From contig JALPQD010000225.1 in assembly GCA_023101885.1 (NCBI GenBank), forward strand, positions 2,294,001 through 2,358,000: a stretch of DNA of 64,000 bases, read 5' to 3'. Origin of the DNA: Typhlomys cinereus (taxonomy: Eukaryota; Chordata; Mammalia; Rodentia; Platacanthomyidae). This document shows, piece by piece, positions 36,901 to 48,845 of the stretch. Each line of letters opens with the position of its first letter. Position 1 is the first letter of the stretch. The notes under the pieces were generated by a model. The model saw only the letters and a list, made by a program, of their open reading frames with translations. It was not told the DNA's origin and did not search any database. A program made the position numbers and the translations under genes.

Positions 36901-38150
36901 TAGTCTCCGAGAAGAACCTTCCCACGATGCTCGTGTTCACTGCAAAAAATGTGTATAGTGCAACTATCCTACTTAGTTCATAATATTTCAACCACAGCAA
37001 TTTAATTTTTTCCAATTTGCCTGTCCTAAAGAATGGACGGTTTTAACACCTATTTGTTGTATGAACTATGCCCTTAGATAAGCACTTCACCCAGCCTAGA
37101 GATCATGAATATGTTGGTGTTTGAGATGCCACGAGTGAGTGTGCATTCCTTCCCTGAAACGACTCCCAGATGAGATGAGCATTTTTCTCTTTCGGAAGCT
37201 CAGGTTTCTGGGGAAGCAATATTTAAAGAGAGGAGGCAACCAGGCAGTATGGAAAAGTCACATACTGATAAGAGCCCGAAAAATCCTTATAGTAGAATGA
37301 AGAAACACACCTGTTAGAGATGTTTATAATAGAAGCCACTTATATCTTCAAGAAAAGTCATTAGAAAGAGAGGCTTTGTCTTTCCATTCATTCTGTACCA
37401 TCTTACTCAAGACTGTCTAAACAAGGAAAAAAAATCTGAAAGAATCTTCTTAGAAAATTGGATGAATAGTTGTTGCTCTTGCTTGCAAAGGGGAGTGAGG
37501 ACAAAATCTGTTGCTTTTGTAAAGAAACCAAGATTCTGTAAAAAGACTCATAGCAATATTTTGCTCACTTTGATTTCTCCTGTACATTGTTTCTTTGGGA
37601 ATCTTTAGCCCATAATCTTTACAAGGACAGCCATGACAATGAATTTAGGAGAGTTTTCCTAGAAGCCAATAAGTAAATATTTTACCAGATGCTTCTTGTC
37701 CTATATCTCAAATTAAAAATGGATTTACCCTGCTCTTCAGTCTTCTGATGTGTGACCCTTATTGGAGGTGCACTTCCATCATACGTGGAGGTTAATTCAG
37801 TTAATGTCTTTGTTACTTCATGTCTGGGTTTAAATCTGGGCCTCTTCAGCCCACTTCTCTTATCTCACACCACACATTACCATCTTTGAAAACTGCCACT
37901 TTAATTTCATTACTTACTTGTTTAGAGAGCATTTGGTGACTCCAGTGTTTATGGTGTCACATGCCAAAAGCTGGCACATGAGGCTGCCTTGTGGGCTCAT
38001 TTCTACATCTTGTGCTGTTTGTTCATGTTGACTGCTATCCAGACTGTGCTGCACCCAACACTCTCTGCTCACCTCACTGTGGTAGGCTCCCTTTGGCACG
38101 CTTTGTTAGTTGTAGTCCTCATGCATCCCCAGGCTACTATAGAATTGTTC
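33961..38150. other. Long non-coding stretch, no gene or clear repeat
   Basis: About 4.2 kb with only short frames (the longest 119-amino-acid class frames lie elsewhere). No convincing exon, RNA gene or young repeat. A 30-base partial tandem duplication lies at 35479-35522. Confidence 0.4.
35479..35522. repeat. Short direct repeat, 30-base spacing
   Basis: CTCACTGCTCGTGG occurs at 35479 and again at 35509. The copies are identical over 14 bases. Confidence 0.9.
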
Positions 38151-39793
38151 ATTAGCCACTCTTAGTAGAAGCAACTTTTTGTTTAATAAACTGTTATCTT
38201 TTCTATTTTACTGCTATGGCTTTTTCTTTTATAAATGGACATATTTGTGTTTTATCTTTCAATCTTGACTTCAATAAACCTCAGTAAGCATTGCTAGTTA
38301 GCTCTCACACACAAGCACTGCTTCTTCTCGCATTGTGGCAGGATCCCCTTTCTGCAGACTTTAAACGAGTTGTGCTATTGGTCAGTAGCAATCTGATTGC
38401 TTTGCTTCTCACAAAGGGCCACTATGTTCCAGGTTCTGAAAGTCCTATAAGGGAGATTGTGAAGAGGGGGTCATATGGATTTCCTATCAGCACCACATCC
38501 AGTACCAGGCCCAGAGAAAAGCCCAAAGAGGATACAGTTACTTACCAAGTGCACAGAGAACCTGAATCTATCACAAAACCAACAAAGAGGTGTTCTGATT
38601 TTTATTATTGTCCAAACACTAGCATTTCCAACAATGTCAATGACACAAATGCTCCCCCCAAAAAGTGTTGGCATAGTGGTTATTGTTAAATTTGAATGTC
38701 AGATATAAGTTCCAAATCAGCTCATTATTACTGCTCAATAATCACCTTCTATATGGAAGTTAGCTTTGAGGTTCAACCTATGTATGTTTATGGAACTGCT
38801 CAGTTGTCCACTTAATGACAAGTTAGCAACTGTTTGAGATGCTTCATTGAATTTAGACACAGTCTAAAATGTCTCCAGCCTTTGTTGTTACCATGTATTT
38901 CTGCATCTAGAAGTTGATTTGAAATAAACAGTACAGCACAGTGATGACAAAAATGAAGGAATTGACTTGAAGTACAGTGATGTCATTTTTCTATGAGCTT
39001 TTACAAGTTTTACATGTGCTTAATATCAACACACTACACAGAACACGGTCTTGTTTGGTAAGCACATGCAAGATGGACATATAGATTGTATTTGTTCCAT
39101 TCCATAATTGTCATTACAAATTATTTTGTTAATAGAGAGGAGCTATTAAAACTCATTTCCCCAAGGGTCACATGTAGCAGATCTGCTTCTGCCTTTTTGA
39201 GGTACAGCTTCCTTGCCTCAGTTTCCAAAGAGACTCTATCTATTACCCACATGTCACTGTATCTACCAGCTTTCCAAGGTCATAAAAGTGTGCAGTCCTT
39301 CTCATTCTCTACCGTTTTCATGCATTTGATTTTAATCTCCATAATTTATACCAGGTGACCTACAATGTGTGTATATGCACATGGGGCAACTATGGCTGAC
39401 TACATTTTAGCATTGGTCTGCTACAGATTCTAAGCTTTGTAGGGTCATGTAACATTCTTCATTCATGCTGGATCCCAACACTCACAAGCGAGACTGCCAT
39501 GGGATGCTCAGTAAATACATGCTGAATGAAAGACTGAAGAGATGAGGGATCCCCAGTCTCTGTCTGGCTGTTACTGTCAAGAACTAACTTAAAGTAGGGA
39601 GAATGAAGCTGAACTTCTTTTGGGCTACAGAAGTATGTTTTTCTTAAAGAATGCAGTGCATTCATCTTTTGATGGACATACAGGCCTAGGAATTTTATTT
39701 CACTATGAAAAAGGAAATTATGGTTGTAGGACAAACTTAGAAAGACAAATATAATATTTCCTCTCATATGTCATAATTTTTTCTCATATGTAG

Positions 39794-39794
<1 letters not shown>
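38151..39794. other. Non-coding stretch with clustered poly(A)-like signals
   Basis: AATAAAC motifs occur near 38185 and 38273 with T-rich sequence between, so a decayed LTR or retroposed 3' end is possible but not shown. The 132-residue frame at 38291-38689 has a hydrophobic start but no recognised family, and an overlapping frame runs on the other strand. Confidence 0.35.

Positions 39795-39830
<36 letters not shown>
39795..39830. repeat. (GT)n microsatellite
   Basis: About 17 GT units. Confidence 0.95.
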
Positions 39831-39835
<5 letters not shown>

Positions 39836-39839
39836 TTCA

Positions 39840-40110
39840 TGGAAGTACCAAGAGAACCATGAGAGTTAAGAAGAGATATGAAACTCTTGGGGGAACAAGA
39901 AGAGCAATAGGAAAGGGAAAGGGAACTGGAATCCATGTGGCACACAAGGAGACCAGGGCTGTTTTGAAGGGGGAAGTCCAGTGAGAGTAGGAGCAAGGAT
40001 GGAAGAGGCACTAAGGATAAATAAGAACTAAGCATAATGACATATATGTATAAAAATGCCAAGTGAAACCCATTTGTTTGTGTGCTAACTTAAAAAACTG
40101 AAAAAGGTGG
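39840..40110 (+). mobile_element. L1 3' tail, sense
   Basis: A purine-rich block (GGAAAGGGAAAGGGAACTGG) is followed by GACATATATGTATAAAAATG, GAAACCCATTTGTTTGTGTG and CTAACTTAAAAAACTG, the usual last bases of rodent L1 copies. It is short and 5' truncated. A second, younger L1 lies about 135 bases downstream in the opposite orientation. Confidence 0.65.
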
Positions 40111-40230
40111 AAGTACCCTGAAGTATATGGAAGATTACCTGTCCTTATCCACTCAATCTGCAAACCAAGCTTAGGGGTGACCTTGCAACAAAACTTGCAT
40201 ATATTGAGAACTAACTACAGTCAGATTCTT

Positions 40231-40245
40231 TACTATGTATTCTTT
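40231..40245. repeat. Left target-site duplication of the 40.2-kb L1
   Basis: TACTATGTATTCTTT, identical to 40890-40904. Confidence 0.95.
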
Positions 40246-40889
40246 TTTTTTTTATAAAAATGTAAACTTAATAAATTTATTTTAAAAGGTAAGTCCAGGG
40301 CATAAGTGTCACAGTTTTCCACAGGTGTTCTGTGTTCATTGAGGAAATATTTTATGTCTATCTTTCTTTTTTTTACATTTAATAGGTAGACCAGTTCCCT
40401 CCTCCCTCTTCCTCCCCCCGAACCCCCTGCTCTCCGTCCCTCCCTCCCCGTCTCCCAGTGCCTCCCCCACAATTCCCAGAGAGTCCTTTATTGTGTATGC
40501 CTAACTCTCCTCTTGGTCCTCCTTTCCGATGACGTACAAGGACCCAGTGGCATTTCCCTGAACACTTTCTCGTGTTCCCCTTAAGCATAGGAACACTACT
40601 GTGGCTATCAATCCCTTGCCTCCAAGGATCTTGGTGCCTTTAGCCGATGTTAGACTTTGTGAGGTCAATAATGTGATGGACATGGCGCAGGGCATGCAAA
40701 GTCCTATTATGATTGCTTCATCCCTAACTAGTGTGGAGACTCTTCAAATCATTGCTCCCCCCATCCTTTTGCTTTACAATCTTACCGCCCCCTCTTCCGC
40801 AAATGTCCCTGAGCTTCAGGATGGGGGGAGATTAGGCTGGCTTAGTTCTATGTGGATGATATAGAGTCTCTGAAGTTCTGGATAGAGAG
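40246..40889 (-). mobile_element. Young 5'-truncated L1 3' UTR insertion
   Basis: A 644-base insertion bounded by perfect 15-base duplications (TACTATGTATTCTTT). The T-run and ATAAAAATG at the left are the antisense A-tail. On the minus strand it carries AGCTCAGGGACATTTGCGG, a GGATGGGGGGAGCAATGATT block, AAGGAAATGCCACTGGG-like sequence (as CAGGGAAATGCCACTGGGTC) and a G-rich polypurine region at 40390-40465. These match the general plan of rodent L1 3' UTRs. There is no ORF2, so it is dead on arrival. Frames of 64-87 residues here are repeat-derived. It shares most of its middle with 52828-53145. Confidence 0.88.
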
Positions 40890-40904
40890 TACTATGTATT
40901 CTTT
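40890..40904. repeat. Right target-site duplication of the 40.2-kb L1
   Basis: TACTATGTATTCTTT, identical to 40231-40245. Confidence 0.95.
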
Positions 40905-43708
40905 CAATGCATTTCAGCAGTAGTCAGTCTATAGATAAGAAAACAACTTACCACCATGCTAGGTCCTGATACTAGACAATGGGCTTGAACTCAGGTTGGC
41001 TGAAGAACCTGGATTTCACTTCTACATAACAGCTGGCTATATATCATGGTTGTATTGGCCAGGGAAAACATGAGAGAAAAGTCATCTAAAGTACAGGATG
41101 CTATACCATGTCCCATTTGCCAGAAGAAAAGAAGCTGACTGACATCGTTTGGCTTCTGTAAACTTTGAAGAAAGCTGTGTTTACTTGTGGAATTTCTTCA
41201 GAGTGATCAGCTAAGGAAGGCTTCCTTTCTTTGACACAGTGAGGAAAGCCACACCTTCTGTGGGATTCTCTCTGTTCTCACTGTCTGCACTGTCTTGGCA
41301 CATGCTCCAGCAAGCATACACTGCCGGGAAGTGTTAGATGTCACCTCACAGCTGTGAGATGGGGCAGAAGACACGGGTCCAGGAATGGCACTGCAGAGCT
41401 CAGGAGTGAAATGCAATCTGCAGAAGATCTGTATGTCCAGGAAGTGATCCGCGGGCAGCAACGTACAAACTGTTCAGTCCAGACTGGCAGTCTTACAGGT
41501 ACGGTGACCCCCATTGCCCATGCTCAAGTAGAAGCTGGCTTCCATTAAAGTTCTTTTTCCTCCCTTGATCCCTAAATTACACAATGCTGAATCCACTTTA
41601 GCTGTTTTTAAACTTCCCAAATGCTTCAGAGATTTAAGTTGGCTTTTTTAAAAGTGGATACTTTTTTGTTTGAAATTGGACAGTTATGATAGCATGTAGT
41701 ATCTCCCTACCTATCACCTGGCTTAAAACACTTTCACTTTTCTTCTGGGATCTTTTCTGTGTACTTTGTAAACACCTGAACTCTGATGTGCTGGAATCTT
41801 TTTGCAAAGGGAAATTGCCTGCTCACTACACTTCCTGAGACAAGGAATTGTGTCCCTGGCAGATCCATGGTACAAGACAAGAAGGTCCCAGAACCTGAAG
41901 TGGAATTAATGGACAAGAAAAAGCAATGAAGGGATTATCCAGGAGGATGCTGAGTAAAATAACAATGCTGAAGAAACAGGGTAGATACAGCTGTAAAGAG
42001 GAAAAGGGGAAAGGAAGAAGATGCTCCGGAAGTCAGTAAAAGGAAATGACTGCTGCTTTCTGCCCTCTGGCTCATCTGCCTGTGTTGGCCAGGGAAGAAA
42101 TCTGAACCATTTCTCTGTGAAGCTTAGAATTGCTGTCATTTTTCTATAGAGAGATGTATGAAGACAAAGAAAGACTGGATAGTCACATGAGGTCAGATAG
42201 TGCTGAGACTGCCTGTCATTAATAATGGTTTAGGAGCCGCTGACATGTCATTTCTCACTGGCCTGGACCTCAGGGAGGCTGAAGAAGATAGAGAAGAAAC
42301 ATGCATAATATCAAGGGAAGAACCCACAGGGAGAAAGCCAAGAGTGTACTCTACACAACAGTAAAAATACTAATCTAGGATCTTGAAAACTCTGGCCATA
42401 TTGGGCATTTCAAGCTCAGAAATAGTTTTTTTGGTACCCAGATCAGGATCAGGTTTTTTTTTTTACCATGAATATCAAACTTTCAATTCTTCATGAGCTG
42501 TCTATTTCAACCATTGTGTGTATCCTGAGGTAATTAATATGGCCACACTGAAAGATGCCACATTAGTTTATAAAGCAAGCTATGGGATATGGATAGAAAA
42601 AAGAATGCTTATAGTGTCCATACCTGCTGGCACCAGATGGCTCTTTTTTCATGACTAATTAACAACTTAAAATAGCCTGCATGATACATTTCCTAGATGG
42701 GAAAGTGGTCCAAAACACCGCAGAGTAGCTGTGATGCTTTCCTGCTCCCAGGTTGCCTCCAACAGCCTGAACAACAATGAAGGAGAATCAGGACTTAAAA
42801 GTCTCTGAGATTTATGTATCCTGAGAAATAGATTTAGAAAGACCCTTAGGTAGATGCTTGCATATTTCCCTGTACTCACCCCATCTCTGTCAAGCCAAGC
42901 AAACAGTAGAAGCTGACTAGTGTTCAGAGAAGAGTCTGGCTGTGGATAGCAATGTTTTTCAGCCATTCCACACCCTCGACTTTTCCAGAAAGTTTCAAAG
43001 ACCCTCTAAGTCCCAGAAGACATGCTATACAGATTAAGCCAAAATTTCCAAGCTAAGGCTAAGCATCAATACTTTGAGAACTTTTTTCCAAGTGTTTCAG
43101 GTACTACAAATAAGGTAGGATATAATCAGTGCTGATAAGGAATACCAATATGCTCTGGTAGTATTTCATGGAAAGGAGAAAAAGACTGGCAGGAATGAGG
43201 AAGACATTCTAGGCAGGGAAACAGTAGCAACAAAGCCAGCAGAGCACTACAGCAGGTCACAGCCACGGCCTGGAGGTGGGAAGGAAGAGCAGCCCTATCA
43301 GAAGGCGTCAGAATGTGTTAGAGCATCTTTTGGATTTAAGGCCATTGAACTCTTCCAGGGCGTTTTCATAGGCTAAGATATTTGCTTGAGGAAGAAGCAA
43401 CTATTGGATTTTTTCATGATTATAGTACTGGTGAGTAAAGTGCCTAGAAGAAAACAGAAACTGTAGGTATCGCATGAGGAGGCTGAGATCAAGATATCCC
43501 ATAACATGCATCTCTATGGGTTTTATATGGCACTTTCTAGTCTATCCGCAAGTGGACTTGGTTATTTTTACTTAAATATAATTATAAAATCTATCTACAT
43601 GCCCACCCAACTGTATACCAAATAGCTCCCTAGTGGAACTGTTCTTGTTAAATGGAAAATTCAACTTTAGAATCCAATACCACACAAAAAAATTATTTCT
43701 TGGATTCT
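40905..43708. other. Non-coding stretch, nothing certain
   Basis: No gene recognised. A MIR-like antisense fragment may lie at 40920-41030 (ATAAGAAAACAACTTACCAC, GGGCTTGAACTCAGG), too weak to list. Homopolymer T-runs near 42455. Frames of up to 99 residues lack domains. Confidence 0.4.
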
Positions 43709-43723
43709 GGCCAATCTGATTTT

Positions 43724-43779
43724 TTAAATTAATTTTTTATTATTTATTCAATTGTGCGTATGTGCATATGTGTATGTAT

Positions 43780-43830
<51 letters not shown>

Positions 43831-44027
43831 ACCACGGGCGAATTTGGGAACCACCATGGACAGCCTCTACCTCCTCCTTGTTTACTCTGCCCTGGAATTC
43901 ACAGGCTTTGCCCTACCAGGACCAGAAACACAGGCCACCCGTCTATACGTGGGGTCTAAGATCCAAACTCAGGACCTTCCGCCTGCAAGGCAGAGGCTTA
44001 ACCCCTGAGCCACCTGTCCAGCCCCAT
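43724..44027 (-). mobile_element. CA-tailed tRNA-head SINE, young subfamily, with TSD
   Basis: Flanked by 15-base duplications with one mismatch (GGCCAATCTGATTTT at 43709, GGCAAATCTGATTTT at 44028). On the minus strand it begins GGGGCTGGACAGGTGGCTCA (A box), then GAAGGTCCTGAGTTTGGATC (B box). A body with CCTGGTAGGGCAAAGCCTGT and AGTAAACAAGGAGGAGG follows, then (CA)n and an AT-rich end. It is very similar to 51976-52258 but lacks a 15-base piece present there. The frames at 43754-44060 are SINE. Confidence 0.88.
43786..43827. repeat. (GT)n microsatellite, SINE tail
   Basis: About 21 GT units at the tail of the flanking SINE. Confidence 0.95.
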
Positions 44028-44474
44028 GGCAAATCTGATTTTGATGTCTGGTTTTTGTGAGATATGAAGGTTTGAAAGTAGTATAGAAAACAAAAGAGCA
44101 CAAATCAGGATGGCCCCACTGGGGGGTGAAGACCTGAGGATGGAAGGAATGATCACAAGTAGACGTGAGTATCCTTTGTCAGGACTGGTGGGTTCTGGCA
44201 CAGTGGTGAGGGAGTTTCAGCATAGTTGCCTTGAGAATGTGAGCCAACTCTGCCTTGCATCACTTGAATGCTAACAAATCTGCCAGGGGTGCAGCTGAGG
44301 AACAGCATGACAACCACAGCAGCCCATCTTGAAGGCTTTTAGACTGAGCCACCATTTCTTATTCTGCCTGCAGAAAAGGGCCACTTTCTTGGTATGATAA
44401 TCTCAACAATAATGGATTGGTTTTGCTCTATCAAGCTGACAGTTGGGGAAACCACATGGTAGAGAGGCTGGAGA

Positions 44475-44493
44475 ACTAGTTTGCATAACTAGT
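44475..44493. repeat. Palindrome ACTAGTT-loop-AACTAGT, copy 1
   Basis: ACTAGTTTGCATAACTAGT: a perfect 7-base stem with a 5-base loop. A near-identical palindrome with similar flanks occurs at 45426. Confidence 0.9.
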
Positions 44494-44690
44494 ATGTGAT
44501 AATGCTGGACCTCAAATTGAGGTTCGTTTGCCTGCAAAGTCTGACCCCATCTACTTTTCCTCATAGTTCTAAACTGCTGTGCTTGGTTGTTCATTTCTCC
44601 ACATGACTTTGGCTTAATGATTTATGAGTATCCTGAAGCATCACCACAGGGAGAAACTGACAGTGTCTGTAAAGGAGAATGTGAGACTTT

Positions 44691-44836
44691 GCAGCTGCTG
44701 CTGTGGATGCTGCTGCTGCTGCAGCTGCTGCTGTGGATGCTGCTGCTGCTGCTGCAGCTGCTGCTGTGGATGCTGCTGCTGCTGCTGCAGCTGCTCTGGA
44801 TGCTGCTGCTGCAGCTGCTGCTGCTGCTGTAGATGC
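44691..44836. repeat. CTG-rich minisatellite (about 30-33-base units)
   Basis: About four units built from GCAGCTGCTGCTGTGGATG plus a run of CTG triplets; run length differs between units. All six frames stay open, giving poly-Leu, poly-Cys and poly-Ala strings that explain the frames at 44587-44987. There is no splice or promoter context to support translation. CTG/CAG arrays can fold into hairpins and vary in length. Confidence 0.92.
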
Positions 44837-44980
44837 TCTTAATGAATTGGTCTTGAGGGTCGCTAAGGGTCTAATGACAAACAGCCCAAACATGATGGAA
44901 TGGTTCAATCAACAGAAGTTTATTCCTGGGAGACAGGATGAAGTGGAGGTGAAGATGACTTTAGTCAGTTCAGTCTACAT

Positions 44981-45295
44981 TAGTTAACTTATATATTGCT
45001 GTGATAAAATACCCAACAAATGAAAATTGCAGAAGGGAAAAGTCATTTTGGCTTATAGATCTAGGGATGCAGTTCACCAAGTCAGTGAAGGTATGGCACC
45101 ACGATCAGTAGCAGAGAGGAATGGATGCTTATGCTCATCCACTTTCTCCTTTTTATTCAACCTGGAATCCCATGTTGGATCTTCTCACTTCATTTAACCT
45201 TAGCTATTCTTTCATAGGCATAAACAAGGATTATTTCCATAAGGACTCTAGATTCACATCAAATTCACAAAAGGCTAATGGGCACACAGTCCTTT
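44981..45295 (-). mobile_element. MaLR-type solo LTR, antisense
   Basis: TATTGCTGTGATAAAATACC, CATTTTGGCTTATAGATCTA, GCAGAGAGGAATGGATGCTT and CCACTTTCTCCTTTTTATTC are antisense MT/ORR1-like LTR landmarks. The 5' LTR part, near 45290, has decayed. Confidence 0.7.
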
Positions 45296-45425
45296 AGGGA
45301 ACTATGAGGACTGCGGCCTCTTATTTTCTAGTGCTGCTTCAGTTGTAGCCAACAGATGAAAAGATTCAGTAGTTCATGCAGGGAGTGCATACAACAAACC
45401 TTAGAGGACCATGAAGTTCTCTAGA

Positions 45426-45443
45426 ACTAGTTTCATAACTAGT
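45426..45443. repeat. Palindrome ACTAGTT-loop-AACTAGT, copy 2
   Basis: ACTAGTTTCATAACTAGT: same stem as copy 1, loop shorter by one base. Confidence 0.9.
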
Positions 45444-46788
45444 ATCTGAAGATCCTCATGACTGCAATTGCTACAGTCACTTAACAAGTCTGTCCTTATG
45501 AAGTCAGAATCAAGTGGTCGTGTTTTTTACTAATCTGTGGAGTAACCTTAGCTCTAAATTGGAGTGAGATACTGTACAATGTCCTTGTTAAAAGACAAGG
45601 ACAAAAATCCTTAGGGCTTAGTGTGTAAGGGACACAGACCTAGATTAGAAGAAACTAAGTTTATATTCTTTCTTCTGCCATTTCATAGTGTAACTCAGGC
45701 CCTCTGAGCACAGTATCTTTTCTCATAGAACCAAAAAGAAATAATAAAGGGGTATTAAAACCATGAAATGTCAAAAAATATCAAAATTGCTGACTTTAAT
45801 ATCATCAGGACCTTGTTCTCATGAGTCTACAATGAATTCATTTCCTACCTTTACCATTTATAATTGAAACTTATAACTTTTATCAAAGAGCTAAAGCTGT
45901 TGTTTACTTTCAACACAATGTACAACTGGACTCCTCCTTAGTGAGATAAGAAAATTTCCTCAGTCTCTTTCTTTTCAAATTCCCATTATTCTAGGTAGTG
46001 AATGAAGCTCAGATCTGACTGAGAACTGAACTGTATTCAGTTTTGAAGTGTACTTTCTAGTGAATGACCAGGGTCTAGTGACGGGCATAATTAGGAAGAC
46101 CAGCCTCCCTAGAATGGAAGGATATCTCAGATAACCTGGGTCTCTCCTTTGGGTATGGTTTATCCTGAGTGGTCAAGTCCCACCTTTGTATTGCTAAATC
46201 CGTTCTCTGAGTTGATGATATTAGCCACTTAAACAGATACATGCCTTTTTCACACCTTGAGGAATTCTGGGATTAGAGTGATTCAGTTATTTTCCTTCTG
46301 CTCTTTTTTTCATCATTGGAGTTTCTTGGAGCTTCTCCCTTCCAGTCTTGATGCTCATTGCCTTGGAGACTGCCTTCTGAGCTGTGTGTCAGAGCAGTGA
46401 CTGACTGGCCTGGCTTTCCCATCACTGCTGGGCTCACACAAGTAGCCTATTCTAAAGGTAGAGAGGGATGACTCATTCATATCCTGAGTCATTGCAGGTG
46501 AGGCTGAAACTGCCTGTTTAAGCTGCAATAAGTAAATTACAAAAGAGATGAGAGAAAATCAGGAGGAGACTGACTGCTTATAGAATTCTTCAGCACTCTA
46601 CTAGAGTCCTACCAGACAAGATAATCTTGACTCCCTACCATGAACCAGCTACTAGAGTATGTTTATTCACAGAACCTGGCTGATAAAAGACAATTTGTGT
46701 GCAAAGTACTTGCAGAGAGGTAGCTGTGTGTTTCTCAAGTCTTCATGTGCACAGAAACTACAGGAGATCTCAAAATGCAGATTCTAGA

Positions 46789-46842
46789 TACAGTGTGTCA
46801 GTGGAGCCAAAGGGTTACAGTGTGTCAGTGGGGCTAGGGGGC
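46789..46842. repeat. 27-base tandem duplication
   Basis: TACAGTGTGTCAGTGG starts at 46789 and at 46816. The remaining bases of the unit differ by a few substitutions. Confidence 0.85.
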
Positions 46843-47235
46843 TGCCACTCCAGGGTCCAGCTTCCCTACCCTGTGGAGAAAGGAGGAGTTGATGGGCAGT
46901 TCTTAATCTTACCAAGGTCTAATTTTTATATAAAACGTTTCTATATGATGTGTTCCCTGTGATAGGCACAATAACCAGGTCGCATTTATGGTAATAATAA
47001 AGAAATTACAATCAGAAAGAAAGCAGGATTTTTGTCTTTTTTACAAAGTGCATCCTCTGGGTCATTGTAAATTTGCATAATGTAGGCAGTTCTGCAACCA
47101 AGATTACACCTTTCCTGACTGTGAAAAATAAGGAGATACTTTTCATTCTTAGTGAGTCAGGGCATAGTCTACAGCTAATTGATTGGTCATGGGATACTCA
47201 ACTGTGACAAAGGTATGCATGGGAGGCCACAGAAG

Positions 47236-47300
47236 ACTAAAGATCTGAATTGAGGGGGAGGTGTCAACACTAAAGATCTGAATTTGGGGGGAGGGATCAA
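47236..47300. repeat. 33-base tandem duplication
   Basis: ACTAAAGATCTGAATT starts at 47236 and again at 47269. Each is followed by a G-rich run and a GTGTCAA/GGATCAA end. Confidence 0.88.
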
Positions 47301-47664
47301 TTATCTAGTAGAAGTGATGGGAACATAAGTACACAAATACATTCTTTTTATTTTTTTTGTCAAACGTTGTGCTTCATCTTATCTAGGCAAGTGATTTAAC
47401 ATTGGACTATATCCTGCAACTTTATTTATTTTTTTATATTTAGTTTCAGGTAGGGCTGATACTGGTGAATTTAATCTGTAGCTTAGGGTAGTCTGAAATT
47501 TTTAAAACTGTTTTTATAGCACTTGAGCTTGCCAAGTAGGCAAAAGTACAGTACTGAGCAACAAGGCCATAAATATATTCTTAAGTTAAAAGGAGAGATG
47601 CATATGACCCACTGGCATTAGCCGCACACGTAGCTGTTATTTGTCCTCAAGCTTTTCAGTAACT

Positions 47665-47760
47665 TTAATTCTTTATCCTCACCACATTCCTATGAAGCAG
47701 ATATTATTATGGCCTGTACTATATAGATGAAGAAAATGAGTTAGAGAAATGTTAAGTATA
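47665..47760 (-). repeat. MIR SINE, antisense
   Basis: TCCTCACCACATTCCTATGA, AGCAGATATTATTATGGCC and ATGAAGAAAATGAGTTAGAG, then AATGTTAAGTAT, match the central antisense MIR order well. Confidence 0.65.
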
Positions 47761-48114
47761 TCCCCATGTCAACCAAGCTCAAGCCAGGCAGGCTGCTGAG
47801 TTCATTCTGTTACTGTGTCTTCCCGGACCCCATACAGAGAATTTACATTCTTGCCTTAGTGCAGATTAAAGACAGATCCTTCCACTATCTTTCATCCTGT
47901 AATAAATCTTTTGGTCTCTGTTGTACCAACTGTGAAATGGATTTCTAATGTTCTGGAACCTCTAACAATAGTTGGGAAGTTGAAAAAAGATAACTCAAAT
48001 GAAATTATATCAACAGTATAAGAACTTGTAGAGAAATTAGGGATCAGATGGAAGTCAGGTTACTATTGAGAAAATGTGAAGAGCTTCATGTAAATATCTG
48101 ATTTAGGCTTCTTT

Positions 48115-48116
<2 letters not shown>

Positions 48117-48167
<51 letters not shown>

Positions 48168-48168
48168 T
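48117..48168. repeat. (TC)n-(TA)n compound microsatellite
   Basis: About 14 TC units followed by about 11 TA units, adjoining the B3-like SINE. Confidence 0.95.
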
Positions 48169-48169
48169 T

Positions 48170-48352
48170 CAGTATCTTATTTATTTGGGAGAAGAGACAG
48201 ATCAAGAAAAAGAGCATGCATGCATGTGGCAGTCAGACAACAAATGAAAAACTTCTGGAAGTCAGTTCTCTCCTTGTACCACATGGATGGTAATCATGTG
48301 ATATTTGACTCAGTTCATCTGGTACTTTACCTGCTGGGTCATCTTGCTGACT
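48170..48352 (-). mobile_element. B3/B2-like SINE, antisense
   Basis: CAGTCAGACAACAAATG, TCAGTTCTCTCCTTGTACCA, CATGGATGGTAATCATGTGA and CTGCTGGGTCATCTTGCTGA match the antisense order of rodent B3 elements, ending at the tRNA-like head. The TC-rich tract at the left would be its tail. Confidence 0.65.
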
Positions 48353-48845
48353 CCTCTATTCTATATCTTTGTGACTTTTCTAAGAACAATTTTAGCCTGG
48401 ACCATTAAATGAAACAACCAGACAAAATCCTTTTGGATTTACTTTGTTTAGGTCTTCTGAAAATAGGATGTTCTGTAGAGGCTAAAAACCAATAAAAGAC
48501 CTGTCAGCTTGTTTCCTTCATTCATACTCTGTGAAAGATTATTCCCTGTAGACTCTTCTGAGAAGTGTCAGCTCATCTAGGTTGAAATGATTTTCCCACA
48601 CTGCCTGTATTTAGCTCTTAGGTGTTTCATGCTGAAAGTAATCTCACCCTAGCATTTTGCACTCAAATTTAGCCCATGATTCTTGCTACTTGCCTCATCC
48701 CAGAAAGTGTGTCATTCTGCAAAAGTTCTCATGTTTTCAAAGGTGTCAGTCTTGCATACATTTTTCCCTCTCTGTATTTTAGCAGAGCTAGGATAGAGAT
48801 TTCCTCACCATCAAATCACACCTCAGATGTAAGAATTTGGGAGCC

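Larger units (their letters stand above)
45296..47660. other. Non-coding stretch with small duplications
   Basis: Holds the second ACTAGT palindrome (45426-45443) and tandem duplications at 46789 and 47236. A MIR-like piece may lie near 45660-45750. No gene recognised. Confidence 0.45.

Noticed and set aside
38291..38689. 132-residue frame with a hydrophobic start
   Set aside because: No recognised family, an overlapping opposite-strand frame, and no promoter or splice support.
44587..44987. Poly-Ala, poly-Leu and poly-Cys proteins
   Set aside because: All are readings of the CTG minisatellite in different frames.
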